NCBI RefSeq assembly: GCF_020866965.1 | Contig: NZ_JAJATX010000018.1 | Coordinates: forward strand, 1 to 64,000 | Source: Microvirga roseola | GTDB taxonomy: Bacteria; Pseudomonadota; Alphaproteobacteria; Rhizobiales; Beijerinckiaceae | Direction of reading: 5' to 3' | DNA: 64,000 nucleotides | Shown: piece after piece, positions 29,499 to 37,926 of the stretch | Numbering within the stretch: the stretch's first letter is position 1 | Layout of the letters: each line of letters opens with the position of its first letter | Translations under genes and position numbers: made by a program | Notes under the pieces: model-generated | The model's input: only the letters and a program-made list of their open reading frames with translations | Told to the model about the DNA's origin: nothing | Databases searched by the model: none

Positions 29499-30470
29499 TT
29501 AGTGAGTTTGAACGCGCGAGATCAGAAAGCGCGCGAACATGAGAACGATGAAGGTGACCAGGAACAGGATACAGCCGAGTGCGAGGAGCGCGTGCATCTG
29601 CATGCCGGCAGCTTCGTTGAACTCGTTGGCGATACGCGATGCGATCGTGGAGCTCGGATCGAAGAGCGAGAGAGAGAGCCTGTTTGCATTGCCGATCACG
29701 AAGGTCACGGCCATGGTCTCGCCGAGGGCGCGGCCGAGGCCCAGCATAATCGCACCGATGATGCTCACGCCCGCCTGCGGCAGGAGGACGTAGCGGACCA
29801 CTTCCCAGGTGGTGCAACCGATGCCGTAGGCGCTTTCGCGCAGCACGGTCGGGATCTGGTCCAGGATGTCCCGGGCGATCGAAGCGATGAAGGGAATGAT
29901 CATGATCGCCAGGATGATCCCGGCCGTCATCATGCCGACGCCCGAGGGCACTCGCGCATAGAAGATCGTGCCGAGGATCGGAATCCCTTCCACCAGCTCG
30001 GAGACGGGGATTTGGACAAACCGGGCAAAGAACGGGGCGAAGACGAAGAGGCCCCACATGCCATAGATGATGCTGGGAACCGCCGCGAGCAGTTCGATGG
30101 TCGTGGAGACCGGGCGCTTGAGCCAGGGCGGGCAAAGCTGCGTCAGGAAAATCGCGATGCCGATGGAGATCGGCACACCGATGACGAGGGCAATCAGGGC
30201 CGAGGTCAGAGTGCCGGAGATGGCGACCCAGGCGCCATACTGATCCTCGCCTACATTCCAGACGCTGGAGGTAATGAAACTGAAGCCGAATTCCTGGAAG
30301 GCGGGCCACCCGCCATAGAGCATGGCGCCCAGGATTCCGGCGAGGACGGCGAGAACGACCAGGGCGGAGCCGTAGCTGGCCCAGCGAAAACCCTGGTCGA
30401 AGCCGGGCGAGGTGCGACGGCGGACGGTCTGCATGTTCGACATAACGACTTCATCAGACAAGACAGCCAT
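29499..30470 (-). CDS. pstC: Phosphate ABC transporter permease PstC
   Basis: This 323-residue inner-membrane permease has PstC features: [40 protein letters not shown] and the EAA loop [19 protein letters not shown]. It works with PstA, PstB and PstS. The ATG at 30470 gives the longest product; an internal ATG at 30443 is possible. It follows pstS by 37 bp. Confidence 0.95.
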   Translation of the reverse strand: MAVLSDEVVMSNMQTVRRRTSPGFDQGFRWASYGSALVVLAVLAGILGAMLYGGWPAFQEFGFSFITSSVWNVGEDQYGAWVAISGTLTSALIALVIGVPISIGIAIFLTQLCPPWLKRPVSTTIELLAAVPSIIYGMWGLFVFAPFFARFVQIPVSELVEGIPILGTIFYARVPSGVGMMTAGIILAIMIIPFIASIARDILDQIPTVLRESAYGIGCTTWEVVRYVLLPQAGVSIIGAIMLGLGRALGETMAVTFVIGNANRLSLSLFDPSSTIASRIANEFNEAAGMQMHALLALGCILFLVTFIVLMFARFLISRVQTH

Positions 30471-30507
30471 CCGCCATACCCCATTTTACCGGTCGTTAGC
30501 CAGCCAC

Positions 30508-31551
30508 TTACATCTTGTAGACGGGCTGACCCGACTTGTTCTTGATTTCCTTCGCCCAGGTTGCACGAACCTGCTCGACGACGTTGTCGGGAAGGGGAAC
30601 ATAGTCGAGGTCGGCGGCCAGCTTGTCGCCGTTCTTGTAGGCCCAATCGAAGAACTTCAGGACCTCGGCAGTCTGCTCCGGGTTCTCCGGGTTCTCATAG
30701 ACCAGGATGAAGGTCGGAGCGGTGATCGGCCAAGCCTCGTCGCCGGGTTGGTTGGTCAGCGAGATGCCGAAGCCGGGAGCGGCCGTCCAGTTGGCGTTAG
30801 CAGCAGCAGCCTGGAAGGACTTGGTCTCCGGCTGCGGATACTTGCCGGCCTGGTTCTGGAGCAGAGTGTAGGGAATGTTGTTCTGCTTGGCGTAGGCGTA
30901 CTCGACGTAGCCGATCGAGTTCGGAACCTGCTTCACCGTGGCGGCAACGCCCTCGTTGCCCTTACCACCCTGACCGGCCGGCCAGTTGACCGTGGTGCCG
31001 GCGCCGAGGTCCGACTTCCACGCGTTGGAAACCTGCGAGAGATAAGTGGTGAACACGCTGGTCGTGCCCGAGGAGTCCGAGCGGTAGACCGGAGTGATGT
31101 TGGCGTCGGGCAGCTTCACGCCGGAATTGAGCTGGGCGATCTTGGGATCGTTCCACTTGGTGATCTTGCCCTGGAAGATGTCAGCCAGGACCGGACCCGT
31201 CAGCTTGACCTGACCGGACTGCACGCCCGGGATGTTGACGACCGGCACGACGGCGCCCATCACGGTCGGGAACTGCACGAGGCCGCTCTTCTCGAGAACC
31301 TCGGCCTTCAGAGGAGCGTCGGTGGCGCCGAAATCCACGGTCTTGGCCTGGATCTGCTTGATGCCGCCGCCAGAACCGATGGACTGATAATTCAGGCCGG
31401 TTCCGGTCGCCTTCTTGTAGGCCTCAGCCCACTTCGAATAGACCGGGAAAGGGAAGGTCGCGCCCGCGCCGGTGATGTCAGCGGCAGACGCCGTAGTCGT
31501 AAGGCTCGCGACGGCAAGGCCGACCGCAACCGCGTAGGACATGATTTTCAC
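30508..31551 (-). CDS. pstS: Phosphate ABC transporter substrate-binding protein PstS
   Basis: This 347-residue periplasmic phosphate-binding protein has a signal peptide ending near ASA-ADITGAGATFPFPVYSKWA. Phosphate-contact motifs visible are GAGATFP, GSGGGIKQI, DFGATDAPL and YRSDSSGTTSVFT. The start is GTG at 31551 with AGGGAGA 6 nt upstream. A consensus Pho box lies 108 bp upstream, so expression should rise under phosphate limitation. Confidence 0.96.
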   Translation of the reverse strand: MKIMSYAVAVGLAVASLTTTASAADITGAGATFPFPVYSKWAEAYKKATGTGLNYQSIGSGGGIKQIQAKTVDFGATDAPLKAEVLEKSGLVQFPTVMGAVVPVVNIPGVQSGQVKLTGPVLADIFQGKITKWNDPKIAQLNSGVKLPDANITPVYRSDSSGTTSVFTTYLSQVSNAWKSDLGAGTTVNWPAGQGGKGNEGVAATVKQVPNSIGYVEYAYAKQNNIPYTLLQNQAGKYPQPETKSFQAAAANANWTAAPGFGISLTNQPGDEAWPITAPTFILVYENPENPEQTAEVLKFFDWAYKNGDKLAADLDYVPLPDNVVEQVRATWAKEIKNKSGQPVYKM

Positions 31552-31658
31552 GATAAATCTCCCTGTTCATACAAGCGCGACAGGTGGCTCAGCTTATGTA
31601 GGCCGGGCCGCGCGAGGGGACCCCTAGGACCCGGGCATGTCGCCTCTACGACACTTGA

Positions 31659-31676
31659 ATGACAGTTAGATGACAG
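31659..31676 (-). promoter_or_regulatory. Pho box upstream of pstS
   Basis: The minus strand reads CTGTCAT-CTAA-CTGTCAT: two identical 7-bp repeats 11 bp apart, the layout PhoB dimers bind. In PhoB-dependent promoters this replaces the -35 element. It is the only match I found in the window. Confidence 0.9.
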
Positions 31677-31793
31677 CTTGAGCGAAACCCTTCTGCTGCT
31701 TGGGTTCTTAGTTTTTCCACAGGCGTGGAAAACGAGCCATTCTGCTCACGAGGACGGCACCGGAGAGACCTGTTCAAAGACTCGTGACTATGG

Positions 31794-33104
31794 CTAGACT
31801 CGCCCGCTGGCGCCCGCCTCCGGAAGCGTCACCGTGAACTGGGCGCCCTGCCCCGGCTGGCTTTCGACGTCGAGATGACCGCGGTGCCGGTTGACGATGT
31901 GCTTGACGATGGCAAGCCCCAGCCCCGTACCGCCCTTCTCACGACTTTGCGCCACGTCGACCCGGTAGAACCGCTCGGTCAGGCGCGGCAGGTGCTCGGG
32001 CGCGATGCCGGGCCCGTAATCCTTGACAGAGACCGTCAGGAACGGCCCCTGCTGGCCATGGGAGACACCGGTGCGGCCCAACTCGATCTCCACCTTCCCG
32101 CCGCTCTCGCCGTACTTCACCGCATTCTCGATGAGGTTTTCCAGGACCCGGAGCAGTTCGTCCCGGTCGCCCAGCACATGGGCCGGGAGATCAGGAAACT
32201 TGGATTCGATGTCGACGCCTCTTTCCTTGGCCAGAGGCGAGAGGGTCTCGATCATGTGCGCGGCGAGGGCCGTCAGATCCACGGGCTCGGTTGGCGGAAC
32301 GTGGGCGCGCATCTCAATGCGCGACAGGGAGAGAAGATCGTCGATCAGGCGCTTCATGCGCTGGGCCTGGACCCGCATGATCTCGAGGAAGCGCTCGCGG
32401 GCCTTGGGATCCTCGCGGGCAGGACCCTGTAGGGTCTCTATGAAGCCGAGCAGGGATGCCAGGGGCGTGCGCAGTTCATGGCTGGCATTGGCGACGAAAT
32501 CGGCCCGCATGGCCTCGAGACGCCGGGCCGAGGTCAGATCTCGGAAGAACAGGACCACGCCGGACTGCATATCGGCCGCAGAGGCATTGTGTTTCAAGGG
32601 GCCGATATGGACCTCGAAAACCCGCTCCGTCGGGACCCGCTCGCCATACTCGACCCGCAAGGGGGCTTGGGAGGATAGAACCCGCTCGATGCCGTCGAGG
32701 ACATCCGGGCTACGGAGCGCGAAGGACAGAGGATGCCCCGTCTTGAGGGCCGGCAGCAGGTTGTGGGCAGCCTCGTTCGCCTCGACCACCACGGCGCGCT
32801 GATCCACCAGAATGACCGGATCCGGAATATGGGCCAGGAGCGCCTCGGCATGGCCTGCGCGCAGGGACCCTCTGGGCGAGCGCTGCCTGCCGCTGCCCAG
32901 ACCCCGGGCCCGACCGGCCACAAAGACACTGAGTACGAGAGCCAGAGCCGCTCCCAGAAGCAACCATCCATCGAAGCGCCCCTGCGCAGCCGCGATCAGG
33001 ATCAGCAGGAAACAGGCGATCGCGGCGCCGCGGAAGGCAGCGCGTCGCGCAGACACTTCGCTCTTGGGCCCGGCTGTCGGCCGGGTCTCGTCGGGATCGC
33101 TCAT
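31794..33104 (-). CDS. phoR: Phosphate regulon sensor histidine kinase PhoR
   Basis: This 436-residue membrane kinase has two N-terminal helices (about residues 25-65), a PAS domain (IPDPVILVDQRAVVVEANEAA region), the HisKA box FVANASHELRTPLASLLGF with the phospho-His, and an HATPase_c domain with N-box NLIENAVKYG, VKDYGPGIA and GGTGLGLAIVKHI. It phosphorylates PhoB under phosphate limitation and is restrained by Pst/PhoU. It lies upstream of the Pho box in the same direction, so pstS may be expressed both from phoR read-through and from its own promoter. Confidence 0.94.
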   Translation of the reverse strand: MSDPDETRPTAGPKSEVSARRAAFRGAAIACFLLILIAAAQGRFDGWLLLGAALALVLSVFVAGRARGLGSGRQRSPRGSLRAGHAEALLAHIPDPVILVDQRAVVVEANEAAHNLLPALKTGHPLSFALRSPDVLDGIERVLSSQAPLRVEYGERVPTERVFEVHIGPLKHNASAADMQSGVVLFFRDLTSARRLEAMRADFVANASHELRTPLASLLGFIETLQGPAREDPKARERFLEIMRVQAQRMKRLIDDLLSLSRIEMRAHVPPTEPVDLTALAAHMIETLSPLAKERGVDIESKFPDLPAHVLGDRDELLRVLENLIENAVKYGESGGKVEIELGRTGVSHGQQGPFLTVSVKDYGPGIAPEHLPRLTERFYRVDVAQSREKGGTGLGLAIVKHIVNRHRGHLDVESQPGQGAQFTVTLPEAGASGRV

Positions 33105-33172
33105 GGGGACGGTGGAGGCTTTTGGAGGGACGACATTCTCTTTAGGACGCTCCCTCCCCTCCTGCCAAGCCT

Positions 33173-34219
33173 CTACTCGGCCGGAACCTCTTCACTGTCC
33201 GGCTTAAAGGAGTCCCGCGCCGCGCGGATGCGGTTGCGGATCTCGTAGGCTCCGAGCAGCGCAAGGGCGACGACGAAAGGCACGAGGTAATAGCAAAGGC
33301 GGTACAGCAGCAGGGCGCCCAGAACCGGCTCGCGGGGATAGCTGGAGAGCGCCAGGAGGATCGTGGCCTCAAAAACGCCGAGCCCTCCCGGCGCGTGGCT
33401 TACGACCCCGAGCATCACGGCGAAGATGTAGACCGCCAGGAACGTCTCGAAGCTGATATTGTGGCCGCCGGGAAGGAGGACGAACAGGACGGCCGCACCG
33501 GCGCAGACGTCCCCGGCTCCGATCAGGATCTGCGCCAGGGACAGGCGGAACCCGGGCAACTCTAGCTTCCAGCCCTGGATCCTTACGGAGCGCCGCTTGA
33601 GGGAGACCCAGACCATGTAGCCGGCGACGAAGATGGCCGCGACCAAGCCGATGATCTGGTTGACCCAGATATTCGTGTAGACGAGGCTTGCCAGCTCGTC
33701 GGCCTGGCGGATCAGGCTCCAGGCCAGCACGAGGGCCATGCCGAGCCAGAAGGTCACCCCCGCGATCACGGTCAGACTCGCGACCCTCCCGGGGCGTATG
33801 CCCCTGGACGAGTAGATCCAATAGCGGACCGTACCCGCCGTCAGCAGCGGAAATCCCAAGGTGAAGCTGACCGCATAGCTCGTGAAGGAAGCCAGGGCCG
33901 TGGTGCGGTATGGGATTTGCAGCTTGAGCTGCCTGAGAGCAATCGCATCGTAGCAGGTCAGAAGACTGTAGCTGACCGCTGTGAAGAGAATAGCCAAGCC
34001 GATCTGTCGGGTGCTCGCTGCCGTGAAAGCAGCCTTGAGCTCCGTGACCTCGATATCGGACACGATATGCCAGAGAACGGCCAGAGACGCGACGAACAGG
34101 ATGGCGCTCGCCGCCATTCCGATCCAGGCGAAGCGGCGGGAGCGCTTTTCCCTCGGATGGAGGGCGTCGGCGGACGACATCTCGGGAGGCGAGACCGGAT
34201 GAGGGCTCATATCGTTCAT
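33173..34219 (-). CDS. YbhN/lysylphosphatidylglycerol synthetase-type membrane protein
   Basis: A 348-residue polytopic protein of the UPF0104/MprF-N family, with about eight helices and the conserved segment SHAPGGLGVFEATILLAL (the HxPGGxGxxE motif). It lacks the cytosolic aminoacyltransferase domain of MprF, so it may act as a lipid flippase-like protein; its function is unproven. The ATG at 34219 is used; a TTG at 34231 is possible. It is 68 bp upstream of phoR in the same direction. Confidence 0.8.
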   Translation of the reverse strand: MNDMSPHPVSPPEMSSADALHPREKRSRRFAWIGMAASAILFVASLAVLWHIVSDIEVTELKAAFTAASTRQIGLAILFTAVSYSLLTCYDAIALRQLKLQIPYRTTALASFTSYAVSFTLGFPLLTAGTVRYWIYSSRGIRPGRVASLTVIAGVTFWLGMALVLAWSLIRQADELASLVYTNIWVNQIIGLVAAIFVAGYMVWVSLKRRSVRIQGWKLELPGFRLSLAQILIGAGDVCAGAAVLFVLLPGGHNISFETFLAVYIFAVMLGVVSHAPGGLGVFEATILLALSSYPREPVLGALLLYRLCYYLVPFVVALALLGAYEIRNRIRAARDSFKPDSEEVPAE

Positions 34220-34468
34220 GAAAACTGTCAACCGGCCTCGGCGTAGGAAGGATCACTCGATGGTTCGAGGGCTCGCGCCTGCATTTATGCGCTCAGGACC
34301 GGAAGCGCCAGACTCAGGTCGCTTTTAGTGGCTTCGGGCCGGCTGGGCTACCCTTCGGCGTCCGGAATCGCGCATTCGTCCGGATTTGGGTTGTCAGCTT
34401 CAAAAAGCCTTACAACAATGGCGTCATGAGGAGACTTGGCGGTATAATGCCTGACCAGGGAGTTCCCG

Positions 34469-35863
34469 GTGGATTTCAACGAGACCGAAAACCAGTTCGC
34501 TGTTCTGGCGGAAACCCTTCCGCAACTCGTCTGGTCGGCGCGCCCTGACGGCTATCATGACTATTTCAATCGCCGCTGGCAGGAATTCACAGGGCTTACG
34601 CCCGAGCAGTCGGGAGGAGAAGGATGGCAGGCGGCGATCCATCCGGATGACCTGCCTCACCTGCTTTCCCGGTGGCGCTACTCGCTCGAAACCGGCTCCC
34701 ATTACGAGGAGGAGCACCGGATCCGAAATACGGCCGGAGATTACGAGTGGGCGCTCACTAGGGCCATTCCCATCCAGGACCTGTCGGGCAACATCGTGCG
34801 CTGGTTCGGGACCAGCACCAATATCGATGCTCAGAAGAAGGCGGAAGAAGCTCACCGGATTCTCGAGAGCCAATGTCGCCTGGCTCTTGAAGCCGCCAAG
34901 CTCGGAACCTGGAAGATCGATCTCGAGAGGGAAGAGATCGCCTGGGATGAAGGAACCTGCGCCCTCTACAACATCCCGCATGACGGCCTCTACAGCCTCC
35001 CCCTCAAGGAGGCCATGCTTCTGATCCATCCGGAGGACCGGCGGGATGTGCAGGAGCGCATCGCCGCTGCCGCAGATCCAGGCTCGAACGGCCGCTACGA
35101 GTCCGAGTACCGTGCGGTCCTGCCGGATGGAAAGCTCCGGTGGGTCCGTTCGCACGGACAGGCCTTTTTCGTTCGTGAGGATGGCAAGAGCCGTGCGGTG
35201 AGCCTCTCGGGCGTTGTGAGCGACGTTACCGAACGCCGCGCCTCGGAGGAGGCCCAGCAGCTCCTAACCCGGGAGCTGAACCACCGGGTCAAGAATCTCT
35301 TCGCCATCGCAAACGGCATGGTCTCCATGACGGCCCGCACGGCCAAGGACCCGAAGGAAATGGCGGCCGCCCTGAGGGGCCGCCTGAGCGCCCTCGCGAA
35401 GGCGCACGAACTGGTGCAGCCTGCCTTTCCGCCCGGCAGGGGGACGGGGCATGAGGTCGGCCTCTCACAGCTGATCGACGCCGTTCTCGAACCCTATCGG
35501 CAGGCCGGGCACAACCAGATCGTGATCGAGGGACCGGACGTGCGCGTGGGCTCGAATACGACCACGAGCCTTGCTCTGGTCCTGCACGAACTTGCGACAA
35601 ATGCCGCAAAATATGGCTGCCTGTCGAGCCCGGGCGGGAATCTCGCCATTCGGTGGATGATCGAGAATGCGACTGTCGTGGATCTTCTCTGGACTGAGAC
35701 CGGCGGTCCCCTCATCGAAAATCCTCCGGATTTCGAAGGCTTCGGATCGCAGCTCTCCCAGAGAAGCATCGCCGGCCAGCTCGGCGGCAGCTTGGATCGG
35801 GAGTGGCGGCCCGAGGGTCTTTTTGTCCATATGACGCTGCCTCTCAACCGCCTGACCGATTAG
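34469..35863 (+). CDS. PAS-PAS HWE-family sensor histidine kinase
   Basis: This 464-residue soluble kinase has two PAS domains (about residues 9-130 and 135-260), an H-box RELNHRVKNLFAIANGMV with phospho-His at 272, and an HWE-type ATPase domain with HELATNAAKYG and WTETGGP, where the W-x-E of the family name is visible. HWE kinases are common in Hyphomicrobiales and often control stress or light responses. No membrane helix or cognate regulator is adjacent. The start is GTG at 34469 with AGGGAG 6 nt upstream. Confidence 0.9.
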   Translation: MDFNETENQFAVLAETLPQLVWSARPDGYHDYFNRRWQEFTGLTPEQSGGEGWQAAIHPDDLPHLLSRWRYSLETGSHYEEEHRIRNTAGDYEWALTRAIPIQDLSGNIVRWFGTSTNIDAQKKAEEAHRILESQCRLALEAAKLGTWKIDLEREEIAWDEGTCALYNIPHDGLYSLPLKEAMLLIHPEDRRDVQERIAAAADPGSNGRYESEYRAVLPDGKLRWVRSHGQAFFVREDGKSRAVSLSGVVSDVTERRASEEAQQLLTRELNHRVKNLFAIANGMVSMTARTAKDPKEMAAALRGRLSALAKAHELVQPAFPPGRGTGHEVGLSQLIDAVLEPYRQAGHNQIVIEGPDVRVGSNTTTSLALVLHELATNAAKYGCLSSPGGNLAIRWMIENATVVDLLWTETGGPLIENPPDFEGFGSQLSQRSIAGQLGGSLDREWRPEGLFVHMTLPLNRLTD

Positions 35864-35875
35864 TGGAACAGTTCC

Positions 35876-36421
35876 ATGAGTTTCCATCGCCGCGCCCTTG
35901 TTCTGGGCGGCGCCCGTTCCGGCAAGAGCCGCACGGCGAAGCAGCTTGCCGAGACCGCCGCCCCGGCGCGGCTCTACATCGCCACAGCCCAAGCCTTCGA
36001 CGAGGAGATGCGGGAGCGCATCGCCCACCACCGGGCCGAACGGGACGGCTCGTGGCAAACGCTTGAAGCCCCCTTGGAACTGGCCGGTATCATCCGCGAA
36101 ACGACCAGCCCGGAACGGGTCGTGCTCGTCGACTGCCTGACGCTCTGGCTCTCGAATCTCCTGCTGGCGGAGCGCGATGCGGAGCGTGAGGCGGATGGTC
36201 TGGTGCAGGCCGTCAGGGAGGCCGCGGGACCGCTGATCCTCGTCTCCAACGAGGTCGGCCAGGGAATCGTGCCCGCGACACCCTTGGGACGCCGTTTCCG
36301 GGACGAACAGGGACGCCTGAACCAGCGGCTCGCGGAGGCTTGCGATGCGGTCGTTTTCGTGGCCGCGGGATGCCCGGTATTGCTCAAGCCGGCCCCGCCC
36401 CTCCAGTTGGCACTTAGCTGA
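35876..36421 (+). CDS. cobP: Adenosylcobinamide kinase/guanylyltransferase
   Basis: This 181-residue bifunctional enzyme of cobalamin assembly and salvage (CobP/CobU) phosphorylates adenosylcobinamide and then attaches GMP. The P-loop is LGGARSGKSRTAKQLAE, and the family motifs IATAQAFDEEMRERIAHHR, VDCLTLWLSNLL and SNEVGQGIVPATPLGRRFRD are intact. It starts 12 bp after the HWE kinase stop and converges with the btuF-like gene, next to a cobalamin riboswitch. Confidence 0.95.
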   Translation: MSFHRRALVLGGARSGKSRTAKQLAETAAPARLYIATAQAFDEEMRERIAHHRAERDGSWQTLEAPLELAGIIRETTSPERVVLVDCLTLWLSNLLLAERDAEREADGLVQAVREAAGPLILVSNEVGQGIVPATPLGRRFRDEQGRLNQRLAEACDAVVFVAAGCPVLLKPAPPLQLALS

Positions 36422-36433
36422 CGGGTTCTTCCA

Positions 36434-37306
36434 CTACCGAACTTTCAGGGCGACCTCCGCCGCGAGCGCTTCGATCATCGCCGGCGTCGAGGGGCCGCCG
36501 CAGATCGTCAGCCTGGCCGGGACTTTCAGACGCCGCTCCAGAGGCACGGTTTTCACCAGAGCCGGATGGACGAAAAGCGCCGAGCCTTGGTCGACGGCCT
36601 GGCTCGAGCCTTCGTCCACGAGCATGTAGTCCGGCGGCGAGGTCAGGAGCGCCTCCATCGAGACGGTGCCCCCCTGCATCAGGCCGAGAGCCTTCTGGTG
36701 AGGGACGAACCCCATATGGGCCAGGATCTCGTTCTGCATGGAATCCAGTGACGGAACCCACCCCCGCCTGTCGTAGATCAGGATGCTGGACCGGGAGGGC
36801 ACGATGTCCTTCGTCCGCGCAAGCGCAGCGTCGATCCTCGCGATCAGGGCCTCGCCCCGTTCCGGGTGGCCGAGACGGCGGGCCAGGGCCCGGATCTGCT
36901 CTCTTCCCTGCTCCAAGCGCGTCCAGGGCCCGAGCCTCAGGACGTCTAGGCCCTGCGCCTGGAGCAAAGCGGCCTGATGCTGCTGGCCGTAGGTGCCGGC
37001 CAGGACGAGGTCGGCCCCGCCGAATAGGACAGCCTCCGCCCGCCCCTCATTAACCGGAAGAGCAGCCGCCTCCTCCGCCAGGAAGGACAAGGACGGGTCG
37101 CGCGAGAGAAAGCTCAAGGAGGCGATCTGCTCGCGGTCCGCCAAGGCCAGCAGGAGCTGATCGGCGCAGAGATTGAGCGACACCACGCGTTGGGGTTTCG
37201 GCTGCGCAACGGCCAGCCCTCCTCCAAGCCACAAGGTCAGGACGAGCGGCACGATCCATCTGGATAGGAGCCTGAGATGGAGTTGCGGGACCACTGACAC
37301 CTTCAT
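36434..37306 (-). CDS. BtuF-like cobalamin ABC transporter substrate-binding protein
   Basis: A 290-residue periplasmic protein of the type III (helical-backbone) binding fold. A signal peptide (LVLTLWLGGGLAVAQ) precedes RVVSLNLCADQLLLALADRE, the usual opening of BtuF/FecB-type proteins. Its place between cobP and a cobalamin riboswitch suggests cobamide uptake; a siderophore-binding role cannot be excluded. No permease or ATPase genes are adjacent. The ATG at 37306 lacks a good ribosome binding site, and an alternative GTG at 37369 would lie inside the riboswitch DNA on the opposite strand. Confidence 0.8.
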   Translation of the reverse strand: MKVSVVPQLHLRLLSRWIVPLVLTLWLGGGLAVAQPKPQRVVSLNLCADQLLLALADREQIASLSFLSRDPSLSFLAEEAAALPVNEGRAEAVLFGGADLVLAGTYGQQHQAALLQAQGLDVLRLGPWTRLEQGREQIRALARRLGHPERGEALIARIDAALARTKDIVPSRSSILIYDRRGWVPSLDSMQNEILAHMGFVPHQKALGLMQGGTVSMEALLTSPPDYMLVDEGSSQAVDQGSALFVHPALVKTVPLERRLKVPARLTICGGPSTPAMIEALAAEVALKVR

Positions 37307-37324
37307 GACAGGAGAACTGACGCT

Positions 37325-37512
37325 GATGCCTCGGTACCGAGGTGAAACGGGAACACGGTGTGGACACACGTCCAGTGCCGTGGCTGTCCCACGCGACTGT
37401 GGGCGGTGAGCGGCGGTCCTTCATGCCATTGAAGCGCCGGGAGGGAAAGCGCGGCAAGATTTGGGAAGGCGGATCGCCGCGATGAACTGCAAGCCAGGAG
37501 ATCATCCTGCCC
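37325..37512 (+). ncRNA. Cobalamin riboswitch
   Basis: Conserved blocks appear in order on the + strand: GAAACGGGAACACGGTG, a TCC then GCCGTGGCTGTCCC segment, GCGACTGT, GAGCGG, CCATTG, GGGAAGGCGG and the closing GCCAGGAGATCATCCTGCC. This is the full adenosylcobalamin aptamer layout. It would control a + strand gene just downstream, but only a remnant of a btuB-like receptor gene is found there. Its promoter must overlap the start of the divergent btuF-like gene. Confidence 0.9.
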
Positions 37513-37525
37513 ATCGCGCCCGGCG

Positions 37526-37749
37526 GTCTTCGTCGGCGAGCGCTTCTCGTCCGGCGGCTCAAGAGACAGGCTCGAGTCCTGCGCCCGCCTGGATGTCAAT
37601 GCCGACGACAGGATCAATGACACCATCAGCGTCTATGCCCGCGCAAAAGCCTGGCTGATGTGCACCTTGAGGAAGTCTTCAACTATGGAGCGACCGGCCG
37701 CGCGTTCTATGCGGGCCCGCACGCAACTGGAAATCGACAGCAAACTTGA
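37526..37749 (+). pseudogene. Remnant of btuB-like TonB-dependent receptor, C-terminal end, frameshifted
   Basis: One frame reads VFVGERFSSGG...RLDVNADDRINDTISVYAR, and the frame shifted at about 37643-37648 continues LADVHLEEVFNYGATGRAFY then AGPHAT before a TGA. Together these match the last strands of BtuB-type receptors (D-x-R-I-x-D-x-x-S-V-Y-A-R-x-x-N-L, then Y-G-x-x-G-R-x-F-Y-A-G). Only about 75 of roughly 600 residues remain, and a one-base deletion separates the frames. The riboswitch ends 14 bp upstream and a terminator follows, so an internal deletion removed most of the gene but left both ends. Confidence 0.75.
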
Positions 37750-37761
37750 CGTTAATCTGAG

Positions 37762-37791
37762 CGGGAGGGCGAGATCCCTCCCGTTTTCTTT
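37762..37791 (+). terminator. Rho-independent terminator after the btuB remnant
   Basis: CGGGAGGG pairs with CCCTCCCG around a 6-nt loop and is followed by TTTTCTTT. Confidence 0.85.
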
Positions 37792-37926
37792 GCAAGTCCT
37801 TCGCATTGCCCTTGGCTTTGCTTGCCAAAATCGCGGCGGGTGGTCGCACCATGGAACTAATTCTCTCCGGCACAGCCAAGCTGACCCATTCTGGACATAT
37901 CGACCAAGCAGAGAACCCGCAGGTGA

